Positions 42,580 through 56,277 are shown, numbered from the stretch's first letter. The stretch is 64,000 nucleotides of DNA from Catenovulum sediminis (GCF_007289895.1 NZ_CP041660.1:62001-126000), one strand, 5' to 3'. Notes: generated by a model from the letters alone, not told the origin. Made by a program: numbers and translations.

Positions 42580-45321
42580 TCACTGTTGCGCTATTTGCTC
42601 AACGATTATTTGCTTGAGTTGACTAAATTCGATGGGTTTAGCAGCATGAGCATTTATGCCATTTGCTATGTAGGTTTCTACATCTTCTTTTACTACATTT
42701 GCTGTCAGCGCGATGATAGGGATATTCGCAATTGTTTTATTGTGATTTTGCCGAATGATTTTTGTTGCTTCTAAACCATCTAGTACCGGCATATGAATAT
42801 CCATTAAAATAACATCATAATTGTGTTTTTTTTCCAAGAGTTCGATACATTGTTGCCCGTTCTCTACCACATCAACATTTACCCCCTGATTAGTTAACAT
42901 GGTTTTCACTAGTAATTGATTAATTTCGTTATCCTCAGCGACAAGTATATCTAAACCTGATAGAGAACATACATCACTCTCTGGCTTCCGGCCTGCCCCG
43001 CCTATTGCGACTGTACTTGCAATAACATCGAACAATCGAGATTCAAGGCAAGGCTTTTGTAAAATAGCTGATATGGGTAAATCCATTGCTGCACTTTGAA
43101 TAACATTTAGATCATAGGCTGAAATGACAATTATTTTTGGCAATCTTGCCAAATTTAAAGCCAGCGCCGATTGAATAAACGCTTTTCCATCCATCTCAGA
43201 CATGGTCCAATCGAGTAAAATTAAATCAAAATGCGCTTGTGCTTGTTTTAACTGTTGCAGCGCATACTTTGCAGATAAAGTTGACGTCACCTGAGCCTTC
43301 ATTTTCGTCAAAGACTTATCTAAAACTTCAAGTGCAGTATGATTATCTTCTATCAATAAGACAGATACTGTTTTGTGGAATGTTTTGTTGAATGTTTTGT
43401 TAGCCAAATCTTGTTGAACGACATTCGTATTGCGTTTTAAACGAACTATTGCGGTAAATGTACTCCCCACACCCTCTTGGCTTTGGGCAATAATTTTTCC
43501 CCCCATCAGTTTGCATAGTTGTTGACTAATGGTTAGTCCTAACCCAGTCCCACCAAATTTTCGAGTGGTCGATGTATCCGCTTGAGTAAAAGCTTGAAAT
43601 AGATTCTTTAAGCTTTCAGGCTTCATACCAATACCCGTATCTTTAACGCTAAATTCAACTTCTTGCAACTCACTGTTTGTCTGCGTTGCATGCATATTGA
43701 TGGTGACTTCAACTCGTCCTTTGTGTGTGAATTTAATCGCATTAGAGCAGAGATTAAGTAATATTTGATTGAGTCGAACTTCATCCCCTAATAAGTCCGG
43801 TTCAGCTATCTCACTTAGTTTCACAGTAAACTCAATGCCTGCTTCCTGAGCAGCATTTTCAAAAGAGGCATATAAAAAATCAATTATTTTAATAATCGAA
43901 ATCGGTCTGGACTCTAATTCTAAATTACCCGATTCTATTTTAGAAAAATCCAATATATCATTGATTACCGTCATCAAATGTTTTGCAGACAGTTCCATTC
44001 TGTCTACATAGCCTGATTGTTTGCTATCAAGCTTAGAATGCCTTAATAATTGTGCAAAGCCATAAATACCGTTTAGTGGTGTACGGATCTCATGACTCAT
44101 ATTCGCTAAAAATTCAGCTTTAATCTGCGCTGACTTTTCTGCTTTGACGACTGCAGATTTTAACAATTTATTTTTTTCACTTAGCTGTGCTGTTTTACTT
44201 GCGACTAAACTTTCAAGGCGGTATTTTTGAGAAAGCATTAAATGAACAAACACAGCAGAAAAAACAGAAACAATACTGCCTAAAAGCAAAATACTAAGTA
44301 AAACTTCATCCGCTTTTTTGCCCAATTGATAATTAGGGGTAATTTTAAGTTGCCAACGATTACCAACAAGATCTAATGACTCACTAAATACAAATGGGTT
44401 ATGAGTTTTATCCACGACTGTCTTTGTTTTAGCTATATCGGATTTAGATTCATTATTATCAGATTGTAGGGTGGCTGATTGTTTTGCAGAGGTTGAAACT
44501 TGCAGACTATTTTCGGGATATCGATACATATTTCCCAAATTATCAATAATTTGAAAAGAAAATAAATCAACCGATTCTTGAATAACCTGACTGGCCATCA
44601 CATCTTCAACATACTGACTCGAAACAATAACCCCAGCTAAAGAAGTAGATCCGTTTTTCTCTTTTTTCACAAATGGATGGATATATATGAAAAAAGGTTT
44701 ATCAACTATCCCTTCTATTGGCATCGATATACCGCTGATATAAGGTGCTTGCGATTGTAATACGGTATGTAACTTTGGACCTATTGGTGAATCTGGGCGG
44801 ATGTTACGCCCATAAAAGTCGTTAATTTTAGGAGTCGGAAAACCATAAACAATAAAGTTATAATGTTGGTTGTGGACCGATGGGGGCATAACTTTTTGAC
44901 CATTAATGTGGTCAAAAACTGCAAAATCTGCATATGAAAAAGCATTATTACGTTTTAAATTAGAAATATAGTCGTCTAAAGCATCCTGATGTATATGGGC
45001 AATCATTGAAATTCGCCGCCCTTTAGGAAAAATCGGAAAAACACGCTCAACAAATTCAGTAAACTCAGCCTGGCTCACCCAATCTGAAGAGCTAAATAAA
45101 TTAGCAATAGAGGCAACCTGAAAATAAGAACGCTTAAACTCAGCTTCTATATCGCGAACTCTGGCAATTGCTAATTGTTTAAATTCTAGTTGCGCGTTAC
45201 GCAACTCTTGCTGGTGTTTACTATGATATAGCCCATATGTAATGAATAAACCGACCAACAGAACCGCGACGCTCATTATTTTATTAGTCAAATTTTTATT
45301 AAGGCTGGGTAATTTGTTCAC
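42580..45321 (-). CDS. CHASE-domain hybrid histidine kinase with two receiver domains
   Basis: A 913-residue inner-membrane protein. TM1 lies near 14-30 and a CHASE periplasmic sensor at about 75-290, with VERVFPIFPKGRRISMIAHI and FIVYGFPTPKINDFYGRNIR. TM2 lies near 335-358. HisKA has MSHEIRTPLNGIYGF with His410. HATPase has NLCSNAIKFTHKG, VKDTGIGMKPE and FGGTGLGLTIS. Receiver 1 has Asp704 (ILLDWTM) and receiver 2 has Asp841 (ILMDIHMPVLDG). There is no Hpt domain, so phosphotransfer must leave through another protein. The start is GTG directly after the stop of the TonB receptor gene (TAAGTG), so the two are translationally coupled. CHASE domains bind small ligands, so the kinase may sense what the receptor imports. 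Confidence 0.92.
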   Translation of the reverse strand: MNKLPSLNKNLTNKIMSVAVLLVGLFITYGLYHSKHQQELRNAQLEFKQLAIARVRDIEAEFKRSYFQVASIANLFSSSDWVSQAEFTEFVERVFPIFPKGRRISMIAHIHQDALDDYISNLKRNNAFSYADFAVFDHINGQKVMPPSVHNQHYNFIVYGFPTPKINDFYGRNIRPDSPIGPKLHTVLQSQAPYISGISMPIEGIVDKPFFIYIHPFVKKEKNGSTSLAGVIVSSQYVEDVMASQVIQESVDLFSFQIIDNLGNMYRYPENSLQVSTSAKQSATLQSDNNESKSDIAKTKTVVDKTHNPFVFSESLDLVGNRWQLKITPNYQLGKKADEVLLSILLLGSIVSVFSAVFVHLMLSQKYRLESLVASKTAQLSEKNKLLKSAVVKAEKSAQIKAEFLANMSHEIRTPLNGIYGFAQLLRHSKLDSKQSGYVDRMELSAKHLMTVINDILDFSKIESGNLELESRPISIIKIIDFLYASFENAAQEAGIEFTVKLSEIAEPDLLGDEVRLNQILLNLCSNAIKFTHKGRVEVTINMHATQTNSELQEVEFSVKDTGIGMKPESLKNLFQAFTQADTSTTRKFGGTGLGLTISQQLCKLMGGKIIAQSQEGVGSTFTAIVRLKRNTNVVQQDLANKTFNKTFHKTVSVLLIEDNHTALEVLDKSLTKMKAQVTSTLSAKYALQQLKQAQAHFDLILLDWTMSEMDGKAFIQSALALNLARLPKIIVISAYDLNVIQSAAMDLPISAILQKPCLESRLFDVIASTVAIGGAGRKPESDVCSLSGLDILVAEDNEINQLLVKTMLTNQGVNVDVVENGQQCIELLEKKHNYDVILMDIHMPVLDGLEATKIIRQNHNKTIANIPIIALTANVVKEDVETYIANGINAHAAKPIEFSQLKQIIVEQIAQQ

Positions 45322-47703
45322 TTAGTCAAACTCGTATACAGCAGTCACGCCAATAGATTTATCTGCGCCCTGTGCGCATAAACGAACGGTTTCAGTCGCG
45401 GTTCCTGGAACTGCTGCTCTTTCACTACAATATGGCTCATCCAGAATATTTCTCCCCCAAATATTAACAGAATAGCGCCTAGCCTGACCAAAATAGTATT
45501 TGACCGAAAAATTTAACAAGCCGAACGCGTTTTGCGAAAAGTTACTTTGCCAGACATCTGTATGCTGACCGGCCAACGTGTGATGATGCTTACCTTTATA
45601 ATGATAGTGTAACTTCAAATTAAGCTCACTGTTGGTAAAGAAAAATTCTTTCGACAAGGTGCTATTCAATGTCCATTTGGGCGCATTGGTCAGTTGATTA
45701 CCCGTCACCACCTGATTTTGAAACGCTTCTTGCTGATCTGGCGGGATAGCACCTGCATCCAAGTGACCATCGGTTACTTGTGTATCTAACCATGCAATAC
45801 CAAAGCGCACAGCAATTGCCCTTGGCAATAACCAATCAATTTCAACTTCAGCCCCTTTTGCCTGTGCTTGTGGTAAGTTAATTAACGAGGCAAACAATTG
45901 GGCTGGATTGCCTGGATTATAAACCTGAAAAAATTGATAATCCTGCCAGACATTTTTAAATACAGCGCCGTTTATACGCAGCTGATCCGCTAAAAATTGA
46001 GATTTCCAACCAAGCTCATAGGTAATCAGTTCTTCAGGTTGCACAATGCGATTCAGGGTTGATTGAAAAGCGGCGGTGGTTGGATTAGAGTTAACGGCTC
46101 CCATTTTAAAACCTCGGGATGCTGAAGCATAAACTAGCTTGTTCGTTGACAATTGATAACTCAGTTTAAAATGCCCTCCCCACTGATTAAATGTTTCATT
46201 AACCCTAGCAGTTGCCGCGAAACCATCATTTTCACGCACAAAGTTTTGTAATACAGTTTTCCCCGCATAGTCTGTCAATACTTGGAAGTTAGGATTGCCC
46301 AAACTATACCAACCTAAACTCCCAAGCGGAAATGGTTGCTCAGGTAAATCCATCATCATGCCGGCTGAATGCACATCTGGCGATAATTGTTGACGTGTCC
46401 ACCGCAGACCTATCGAATAATTAAATTTATCTGCAAGGTGTTGATCATATTGCCCATATACCGAAAAGCTAGAAACATCATTTTCAAGCCATGCTGCTCT
46501 GTCAAACAACGGACCGCCTCCCGTATCGTCGACCGCATCATCAGGTCGACCTTGTGAGCCGGGATCAATATATGCAGCTTGTAATAAGTCGCCGCTGCTG
46601 TGATCGACTAAAACGCCAGCCAACCAGTTGTAAGAAAATGTGTTTGCCGATTGCAACTGAAACTCTTGTGAGTAATGTTGGGTATCGGTTGTATTATAGG
46701 TAATCGTTTGAAAAATAGAGGATGCTAACCCTTGCGCGCCCCAGTCGTCCATTCTCTCACTTTTGACCTGTTCAAATGCAGTAATTGAACTAAATTTAAA
46801 CCAATTTAACGCCCCCTGAAACTTGATAAAAGCCGTTGTAAAATCGATATTATCTTTAGGTGACCGTAAAGCAGATCCGTTATAGGATAAATCAATCTTA
46901 TCCAAGTTTATGATGCTTTCACCGTCTATTGGCGCCATAGGTGTTTTAACGGCTGTAACTTGCCTTTGTTGCCCAAGATTAATACCGCTTAATAGCTGCC
47001 AATTAGCATTAATCTGGTGTAACAGCTTAAAACGTAGGCCAAGCCTATCCATGTCATTAAACTTTGTGTTATTACCCTCTACTCTACTGGTTACTGTGCC
47101 ATCACGTAAATGCTGAAAAACGGACATTCTAGCTGCAGTATCACTAGAAAATTGAATATCAGTCGCTAAATCAAGTTTTAATAAATTATCCTGACCGACT
47201 GTAAATTTAACAAAGCCGTTGTGATAACCGTTTAATCTTGGGCTTGGGGTCATGAGCTTAACCGCACCACCCGTTGTATTTTTGCCATACAAGGTATTTT
47301 GCGGACCGCGTAATACTTCAACTCTGTTGATATCATGCAAGGTAAAACCCGACAGCATAGGGTTTTGCAAAGCGACATCGTCTATGTATAAACCAATTGC
47401 AGAAACCGAAGATAAATTAAAATCATCCATGCCGATGCCACGGATAAAATAATTATGCTGCCCTCCAATAGAGTGCGTTACATTTAAATTAGTGATGTGT
47501 TGGCCAAGCTGCTCGGCATTATCTATTTGCAAATTGTTTAATTGTGCATTAGATAACACACTTAAAGAAATAGGCACTTGTTGGATAGACTCAATGCGTT
47601 TTTGCGCTGTAACTTCAATTACCTCTAGTGTATCAGAAGGTTCGGCAAACAATACTGGCACTACCGACAATTGAGCTATCAACACAGATTTGCGAAGCAA
47701 CAT
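45322..47703 (-). CDS. TonB-dependent receptor
   Basis: A 793-residue outer-membrane receptor. A signal peptide (LIAQLSVVPVLFAEP) is followed by a TonB-box-like TLEVIEVTAQKR, the plug domain (QVPISLSVLSNAQL, YIDDVALQNP, VEVLRGPQNTLYGKNTTGGA) and a 22-strand type barrel ending GVTAVYEFD. LVYASASRGFKMGAVNSN is a typical barrel block. The style matches the large group of receptors with EVTAQKR plugs in marine and freshwater proteobacteria, which take up siderophores, vitamins or oligosaccharides; the substrate cannot be read from the sequence. The ATG at 47703 is preferred over GTG at 47709. No peptidase or sugar genes are near. It leads a two-gene unit with the hybrid kinase. Confidence 0.93.
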   Translation of the reverse strand: MLLRKSVLIAQLSVVPVLFAEPSDTLEVIEVTAQKRIESIQQVPISLSVLSNAQLNNLQIDNAEQLGQHITNLNVTHSIGGQHNYFIRGIGMDDFNLSSVSAIGLYIDDVALQNPMLSGFTLHDINRVEVLRGPQNTLYGKNTTGGAVKLMTPSPRLNGYHNGFVKFTVGQDNLLKLDLATDIQFSSDTAARMSVFQHLRDGTVTSRVEGNNTKFNDMDRLGLRFKLLHQINANWQLLSGINLGQQRQVTAVKTPMAPIDGESIINLDKIDLSYNGSALRSPKDNIDFTTAFIKFQGALNWFKFSSITAFEQVKSERMDDWGAQGLASSIFQTITYNTTDTQHYSQEFQLQSANTFSYNWLAGVLVDHSSGDLLQAAYIDPGSQGRPDDAVDDTGGGPLFDRAAWLENDVSSFSVYGQYDQHLADKFNYSIGLRWTRQQLSPDVHSAGMMMDLPEQPFPLGSLGWYSLGNPNFQVLTDYAGKTVLQNFVRENDGFAATARVNETFNQWGGHFKLSYQLSTNKLVYASASRGFKMGAVNSNPTTAAFQSTLNRIVQPEELITYELGWKSQFLADQLRINGAVFKNVWQDYQFFQVYNPGNPAQLFASLINLPQAQAKGAEVEIDWLLPRAIAVRFGIAWLDTQVTDGHLDAGAIPPDQQEAFQNQVVTGNQLTNAPKWTLNSTLSKEFFFTNSELNLKLHYHYKGKHHHTLAGQHTDVWQSNFSQNAFGLLNFSVKYYFGQARRYSVNIWGRNILDEPYCSERAAVPGTATETVRLCAQGADKSIGVTAVYEFD

Positions 47704-47889
47704 AAACACTCGGTAAAAAATTCAAATACTAGAGGAAGTATATACGCAAATCTTTGATTGTGTTTTAATTTTGTTGAGTTAATACGACGCTCAAATAAAG
47801 GGCTGGTATTCGTTTTTAATAAACTTTGCTACCTGATCAAGCGCGAGCTGAAGAACTAAAATGAAAGGCTAGATACAACTAGATACAAG

Positions 47890-47919
47890 CAAATAATGCG
47901 GGCGAGCCCGCATTATTTG
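47890..47919. terminator. Hairpin downstream of purB
   Basis: A perfect stem CAAATAATGCGGG / CCCGCATTATTTG with a 4-nt loop, 17 bp after the purB stop. It lacks a long T run on the minus strand, so termination may be partial. The rest of the 47704-47935 gap shows only a short direct repeat CTAGATACAA and the receptor promoter region. Confidence 0.6.
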
Positions 47920-47935
47920 TATAATCAAATGCTGA

Positions 47936-49315
<1,380 letters not shown>

Positions 49316-49948
49316 TTAAATTGTAGAAATTTGTTGAAGAGCGTGCGCACTATAACGCACCCATTTTTGTCTGCGAAACAGAATATTGCGTCTTTGCCCG
49401 CCCAACTGGCGCCACAAAACCGCCGAGCGTAACGCAGATAATAATAGCGCCCGCACTTTATTCTGAACTAACCTTTGCTGTAATAGGTTTGGATTACCCA
49501 TTACCTGAACTTTCGGACCAAGCGGGCTCACAACATCTTTGTAGATACCCGCAAAACCTTCTAATAACACATCATGCAATACGTCATAATGTGCAAGTTT
49601 TGAATCCATTAATGTGATTTCTTGCGCCAGTCTATTTAGCGCTCCTCGGCTTTTTGTTAATTTTCTTTCCAGCGTTAGAATGCTTAACACATAACGGGTT
49701 AACTCAGCATCTTTGACCTGAGCCTTGTGCCCTAATTGATCGTGAAGAATTTTTAAGCCATCAGCTAGGTTTTCTATTCCGGAATATACATCTTGTGTAT
49801 CGTTTGGATTGGTATTTAAAACACTATTTAGCATAATTTCCAGTTTTGCTGAATCTAACTGGCCGCGACGTGCAATCGATTGCACGTAGTAACAGGACTG
49901 ACAGACCCCCGCTAAAGCTAAAGTTTGGTCGTAGGTTACATCTGACAT
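49316..49948 (-). CDS. hflD: HflD, lysogenization regulator homologue
   Basis: A 210-residue, mostly helical protein with the family opening YDQTLALAGVCQSCYYVQSI and the blocks VLNTNPNDTQDVYSG and LKSAVLWRQLGG in the form LRSAVLWRQLGG. In E. coli HflD binds the lambda CII protein, and its own cellular job is unclear. A GTG at 49963 overlaps the mnmA stop, but the ATG at 49948 has GGTGAG about 10 nt upstream and gives the family N terminus. It sits between mnmA and purB. Confidence 0.93.
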   Translation of the reverse strand: MSDVTYDQTLALAGVCQSCYYVQSIARRGQLDSAKLEIMLNSVLNTNPNDTQDVYSGIENLADGLKILHDQLGHKAQVKDAELTRYVLSILTLERKLTKSRGALNRLAQEITLMDSKLAHYDVLHDVLLEGFAGIYKDVVSPLGPKVQVMGNPNLLQQRLVQNKVRALLLSALRSAVLWRQLGGQRRNILFRRQKWVRYSAHALQQISTI

Positions 49949-49959
49949 GAATATTTTGC

Positions 49960-51060
49960 TCACCGAATTAACGAATCAATAATTGCACCACCTAAACAAA
50001 CCTCATTTAGGTAAAATACGGCAGATTGCCCTGGCGTGACGGCGGCAACAGGTTCAGAAAATTCAACACTAAAAGTATCGTCATCAATTTTATGTAATTT
50101 GCATTGAATGTCTGGTTGCCGGTATCTTGTTTTAACAGTACAGCTAAATTGATCAACAGGCCCGATGCGATCAACCCAGTGACATTGATTAACCACCATT
50201 CCTTGTGAAAAGAGTTTTGGGTGCTTACTGCCTTGAGCAACAATTAACACGTTACGCTCTAAATCTTTTTCTACCGTGTACCAAGGTTCCTCTCCTGCGT
50301 TTTTTAAACCGCCGATGCCTAAACCTTTACGTTGACCTAATGTGTGGTACATCAAACCTTCGTGACGACCAATTATTTCACCTTCAGTTGTTTCAATATT
50401 ACCTGGCTGCGCGGGTAAATACTGTTGTAAAAAGTCTTTAAATTTGCGCTCGCCTATAAAACAAATGCCAGTTGAGTCTTTTTTATTAGCAGTCACTAAA
50501 TCTTGTTCTTCAGCTATTTTGCGCACTTCTGGTTTTTCTAACCCGCCAACTGGAAACAAGGTTTGCGCAATATGTTCTTCAGCTAGGGTATACAAAAAGT
50601 AACTTTGATCTTTGTTATTATCTAATCCACGCAACATTTGCCAGTGACCGTCTTGAAATCTGCGCTGTACATAATGTCCGGTTGCAATATAGTCTGCACC
50701 TAGTGCATCGGCAGCAAAATCTAGAAATGCTTTAAATTTAATTTCTTTGTTGCACATTATATCTGGGTTGGGTGTACGGCCCGCTTTGTATTCGGCTAAG
50801 AAGTATTCAAATACATTGTCCCAATACTCAGCTGCAAAATTGACTGTGTGCAACTCTATACCTAACTTATTGGCAACCGCCTGTGCATCTTCCAGATCTT
50901 GCGCAGCAGCACAATATTCATCCGTATCGTCTTCTTCCCAGTTTTTCATAAACAGGCCTTCAACCTGATAACCTTGCTGTAGAAGTAAATAGGCAGAAAC
51001 TGAAGAGTCCACTCCGCCAGACATTCCGACAATGACTTTTTTATCACTGTTATTCGACAT
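49960..51060 (-). CDS. mnmA: tRNA 2-thiouridylase MnmA
   Basis: Adds sulphur to U34 of tRNAs for Lys, Glu and Gln. It has 366 residues. The PP-loop is [18 protein letters not shown]. The catalytic cysteines lie in [16 protein letters not shown] and [25 protein letters not shown] and YFLYTL are also conserved. First gene of the mnmA-hflD-purB unit; 58 bp separate it from the Nudix gene upstream on the same strand. Confidence 0.97.
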   Translation of the reverse strand: MSNNSDKKVIVGMSGGVDSSVSAYLLLQQGYQVEGLFMKNWEEDDTDEYCAAAQDLEDAQAVANKLGIELHTVNFAAEYWDNVFEYFLAEYKAGRTPNPDIMCNKEIKFKAFLDFAADALGADYIATGHYVQRRFQDGHWQMLRGLDNNKDQSYFLYTLAEEHIAQTLFPVGGLEKPEVRKIAEEQDLVTANKKDSTGICFIGERKFKDFLQQYLPAQPGNIETTEGEIIGRHEGLMYHTLGQRKGLGIGGLKNAGEEPWYTVEKDLERNVLIVAQGSKHPKLFSQGMVVNQCHWVDRIGPVDQFSCTVKTRYRQPDIQCKLHKIDDDTFSVEFSEPVAAVTPGQSAVFYLNEVCLGGAIIDSLIR

Positions 51061-51118
51061 GATGAGTTTTTTACCTGCAGCTTAAAAAAGGGCGCTATTC
51101 TAGCACTGTTTGTACCCG

Positions 51119-51568
51119 CTATAAATAACTCTGTACGCTTTCGAGTGGGATTCGTTTACCTGCCAAATAGTCATCTATGCAAATTTTAACCATATGGCTA
51201 CGTAAGCTACCCTTTTTTTCTACAATTTGCGGATAAGTCATCCAATGTGCAGCAATAATGTCATCATCTTTCGGCGAGGTCGGCGGCAAGGTTTCGTCTT
51301 CTAATTCGATAATGTAACAAAACCGCAGATACTGAATGTTTTTTACCGGCACATAACTTTGATAGATCCCTAATAAAGCTTGCGGCATTAAGGATAGGCC
51401 GGTTTCTTCGTAAAGTTCTCTTTGTGCTGCGGCTAATAATGTTTCATTTGCTTCTAGATGACCTGCTGGCTGATTAAATACCGTTTTACCAGAGTCTATT
51501 TCTTCAACCAGTAAAAAATGATTTTGGCAAACAACGATACATGACACGGTTGTATTGGGTTTAAACAT
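51119..51568 (-). CDS. nudJ: Nudix hydrolase (NudJ-like)
   Basis: A 149-residue protein with the full Nudix box GHLEANETLLAAAQRELYEE followed by TGL, with G, E, REL, EE and G in register. Phosphatase NudJ of E. coli, which lies next to rluE and mnmA there too, hydrolyses nucleoside diphosphates and hydroxymethylpyrimidine pyrophosphate. Gene order (rluE, nudJ, mnmA) supports the assignment. The opening FKPNTTVSCIVVCQNHFLLV fits as well. Confidence 0.9.
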   Translation of the reverse strand: MFKPNTTVSCIVVCQNHFLLVEEIDSGKTVFNQPAGHLEANETLLAAAQRELYEETGLSLMPQALLGIYQSYVPVKNIQYLRFCYIIELEDETLPPTSPKDDDIIAAHWMTYPQIVEKKGSLRSHMVKICIDDYLAGKRIPLESVQSYL

Positions 51569-51614
51569 TGATTTATCCTTGGTTTTCGCTGTGTTACTGA
51601 GAGGGTTTTTGTTT

Positions 51615-52235
51615 TTAAAGAATTAATTTATGCCATTCACCGGGCTGTAAATCGCCTAATTTATAGTCAGCGATCTGACTGCGGATCAATCTTAGAGTCG
51701 GTAGTCCTACATGTGCTGTCATGCGTCTCACTTGGCGGTTTTTCCCCTCAAACAAGGTAATTTCTAACCAGTTGGTTGGAATATTTTGCCGCTCACGTAT
51801 CGGAGGATTTCGCGGCCATACCTGCGGTTCGTCGATTAATCTCACTTTTGCAGGCTTAGTCATACCATCTTTTAACTGAACCCCGTTTTGCAGTTGCTCG
51901 ATTTGACGTTTCGTGGCCAGCCCTTCAACCTGTACCCAATAAACTTTACCTTGCTTTTTGACCGGGTTAGCCAGTTGGTGTTGTAATTTTCCGCTATTGG
52001 TTAGCACCAATAAACCTTCTGAATCTTTATCTAAGCGACCCGCCGCATATACGTTGGGAACATCTATGAAGTCTTTTAAGGTTTTACGATTTTCATCGTC
52101 TGTAAATTGGCAAAGCACATCGTAGGGTTTATTAAATAAAACAACTTCTACCTGAGCCGGTTCAGGCCGTTTTGATTTGTTAACTGCGCTCTTTTTAACA
52201 GTAAAATTGCGATTTTTGGGACTAGTTTTTCTCAT
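51615..52235 (-). CDS. rluE: 23S rRNA pseudouridine synthase RluE
   Basis: Makes pseudouridine at position 2457 of 23S rRNA. The 206-residue protein has a basic N-terminal tail of about 28 residues and the RsuA-family core: [20 protein letters not shown], the catalytic [30 protein letters not shown] in the form [11 protein letters not shown], and [20 protein letters not shown]. It has no S4 domain, as expected for RluE. Its context beside nudJ and mnmA matches enterobacteria. Confidence 0.94.
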   Translation of the reverse strand: MRKTSPKNRNFTVKKSAVNKSKRPEPAQVEVVLFNKPYDVLCQFTDDENRKTLKDFIDVPNVYAAGRLDKDSEGLLVLTNSGKLQHQLANPVKKQGKVYWVQVEGLATKRQIEQLQNGVQLKDGMTKPAKVRLIDEPQVWPRNPPIRERQNIPTNWLEITLFEGKNRQVRRMTAHVGLPTLRLIRSQIADYKLGDLQPGEWHKLIL

Positions 52236-52348
52236 TTATTTCCAATATTCAATTTGTGCATATGCTAGCAAACATACGTGTTTATTGGCCTACCCCGCGA
52301 TTTAGCCGATTCTGCGCACCACGTTGGTGAGAAGTGCCAAAATTCGTC

Positions 52349-52376
52349 TTGTAGTAATCCAGAAGCTTGCTAGAAT
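52349..52376 (+). promoter_or_regulatory. Possible promoter of the isocitrate dehydrogenase gene
   Basis: TTGTAG (52349-52354), 16-bp spacer, TAGAAT (52371-52376), about 85 bp before the start codon. AAAGGA at 52452-52457 is a clear ribosome-binding site. The rest of the 52236-52461 gap shows no other structure. Confidence 0.4.
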
Positions 52377-52446
52377 CATTGCCATAAACATAACATGGAT
52401 CCAGTTCTAGTGCTGCAATGATTGCTCTGAAACGCATTCCCAATAA

Positions 52447-54693
<2,247 letters not shown>

Positions 54694-54718
54694 TCAACCA
54701 TTCATTTAGAATTTAAAT

Positions 54719-54749
54719 AAAGCTCGACTTCGGTCGGGCTTTTTTTTGC
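54719..54749 (+). terminator. Terminator of icd
   Basis: Stem GCTCGAC-TTCG-GTCGGGC with the stable TTCG loop, followed by eight Ts, 29 bp after the icd stop. Confidence 0.92.
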
Positions 54750-54812
54750 CTAAATTTATTTACTTAACATCTTCGTTTGAGCTAAACATGATACCGTTTT
54801 GAAGGGTTCGCT

Positions 54813-55082
54813 CTAGGGCGTGTGAATCTTTGTATTATTTTTGAGCAATAGGCTATTTTAATCATTAACAAAGCAGAATGAGTGGGGTTTAGTCATTCTA
54901 AATAAACGAATTCTAATGCCGTTAAGGGTTAAAATAGCCATTGCCCTTCGGGCTGAGGCCAAAATGGTCTTATGCAGCGTTAGAAATAACTTATTTAGAT
55001 GACTAAACTTCATTATTTCTGCCTTGCCTAAGACCATTTTTTCTCTCAGCTCAAATTATAAACAAAGATAAACACGCCCTAG
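54813..55082. repeat. Composite inverted-repeat (MITE-like) element
   Basis: The 519-bp gap between icd and the DUF1244 gene holds a 262-bp element. Its ends are inverted copies of GGCGTGTnnATCTTTG (54817 onward and, reversed, up to 55078). Each end is flanked by CTAG (54813-54816 and 55079-55082), which could be a 4-bp target duplication; if the ends start at GGG, the flanks are TA instead. Inside are two long hairpins: 54851-54939 (GGCTATTTTAA/TTAAAATAGCC) and 54961-55040 (AAAATGGTCTTA/TAAGACCATTTT). Both have GTTTAGTCAT-like centres. There is no coding capacity, so it is a non-autonomous element or a structured intergenic repeat. Confidence 0.65.
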
Positions 55083-55132
55083 GGTTAAAAGTGAGCCTAA
55101 TTAAAAACTTGAAGTTTAAAAGTGGGCAGCTA

Positions 55133-55178
55133 AAAGCTTGAGGAAAATGAGAAATTGAACTCACTCTTCTCAAGCTTT
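55133..55178 (-). terminator. Hairpin at the end of the msbA-kdsB-DUF1244 transcript
   Basis: Inverted repeat AAAGCTTGAG / CTCAAGCTTT with a 26-nt middle that can pair further (ATGAG/CTCA). It lies 35 bp past the DUF1244 stop. The loop is long and the T run short, so it may mainly protect the 3' end. Confidence 0.45.
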
Positions 55179-55212
55179 AATTTAAATGTTAAAACCAATT
55201 TTTAGCGATTAT

Positions 55213-55500
55213 TTACTGTTTCTTTTTTGCTTCAAAAGCAGCTATTTGCTCTGCGGTCGCTGGCTTTTGATATTTTTCTTTCCACTGCGAAAATGGCATT
55301 CCATAGACAATTTCGCGGGCTTGCTCGTAATCTACCTCTTCACCTAACTCACTCGCTGCTGAGCTGTACCATTTGGCCAAACAATTGCGACAAAACCCGG
55401 CGAGTATCATTAGATCAATATTTTGCACATCTTTGTTTGCATCCAGATGCACCAGCAACTTTCTAAATGCGGCTGCTTCTATTTCTTGCTGCTTAGACAT
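55213..55500 (-). CDS. DUF1244 family protein
   Basis: A 95-residue helical protein. The family motif with two cysteines, LAGFCRNCLAKWY, is followed by YEQAREIVYGMPFSQWKEKY. DUF1244 members are small and conserved across proteobacteria; I know of no established function. Its ATG follows the kdsB stop with no gap, so it is cotranslated with the LPS genes, but this does not prove a role there. Last gene of the operon. Confidence 0.88.
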   Translation of the reverse strand: MSKQQEIEAAAFRKLLVHLDANKDVQNIDLMILAGFCRNCLAKWYSSAASELGEEVDYEQAREIVYGMPFSQWKEKYQKPATAEQIAAFEAKKKQ

Positions 55501-56277
55501 TTAAGCCCCCTTTTTCTTTTTATTCTTAATATATTCTAATGCCCGCTCCATATCTTCAGGTGTATCTATACCTGCTGGCGGTGTTTCTGTTGCTATACCA
55601 ACATGGATTTTTTCCCCATGCCACAAGACTCTAAGCTGCTCTAATGATTCAGCTTCTTCTAATGGGCTAGGTTCCCAGTTTAAGTACTGACGCACAAACT
55701 CCGCACGATATGCGTATATACCGATATGGCGTAGATAATATTGCCCTATTTGCATATCATCTTTTGGGGTAACAAAACGACTGCGATCATAAGGAATGGT
55801 TGCCCGGCTAAAATAAAGTGCATAGCCGTTTTTATCGGTAACGACTTTTACTGAATTTGGGTTAAATAACTCATCAGCTTCAAATATAGGTACGGCCAGT
55901 GTCGCCATGTCTGCTTCTGTATATAACGACATGTTGTTTGCCACTTGATCAATAACAGTTGGTGGGATGAAAGGCTCATCACCTTGCACGTTCACCACAA
56001 TTTCGTTCTCTTTGATACTGAGCTTTTGAATGACTTCACCAATTCGCGCTGTACCCGAGTCATGATTTTTATCCGTCATTACAACTTCAGCGCCAAAACT
56101 GACCGCGGCTTCTGCAATACGTTCATCATCCGTGGCGATGACGATTTTACCCGCTTGGGTTTTTTTACATTGTTTATAAACGCGTTGCAACATGGTTTTG
56201 CCCGCCATATCAACTAGCGGCTTGCCTGGAAAGCGAGTTGAAGCGTAACGAGCAGGTATCACTATGGTGTAACTCAT
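55501..56277 (-). CDS. kdsB: 3-deoxy-manno-octulosonate cytidylyltransferase KdsB
   Basis: Activates Kdo as CMP-Kdo for lipid A-core assembly. The 258-residue protein has the nucleotide-binding opening [59 protein letters not shown] and [12 protein letters not shown]. Its start overlaps the Trm112-like stop by 4 nt (ATGA). It belongs to the msbA-lpxK-Trm112-kdsB operon; kdsA, whose product feeds it, is at 1-668. Confidence 0.97.
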   Translation of the reverse strand: MSYTIVIPARYASTRFPGKPLVDMAGKTMLQRVYKQCKKTQAGKIVIATDDERIAEAAVSFGAEVVMTDKNHDSGTARIGEVIQKLSIKENEIVVNVQGDEPFIPPTVIDQVANNMSLYTEADMATLAVPIFEADELFNPNSVKVVTDKNGYALYFSRATIPYDRSRFVTPKDDMQIGQYYLRHIGIYAYRAEFVRQYLNWEPSPLEEAESLEQLRVLWHGEKIHVGIATETPPAGIDTPEDMERALEYIKNKKKKGA

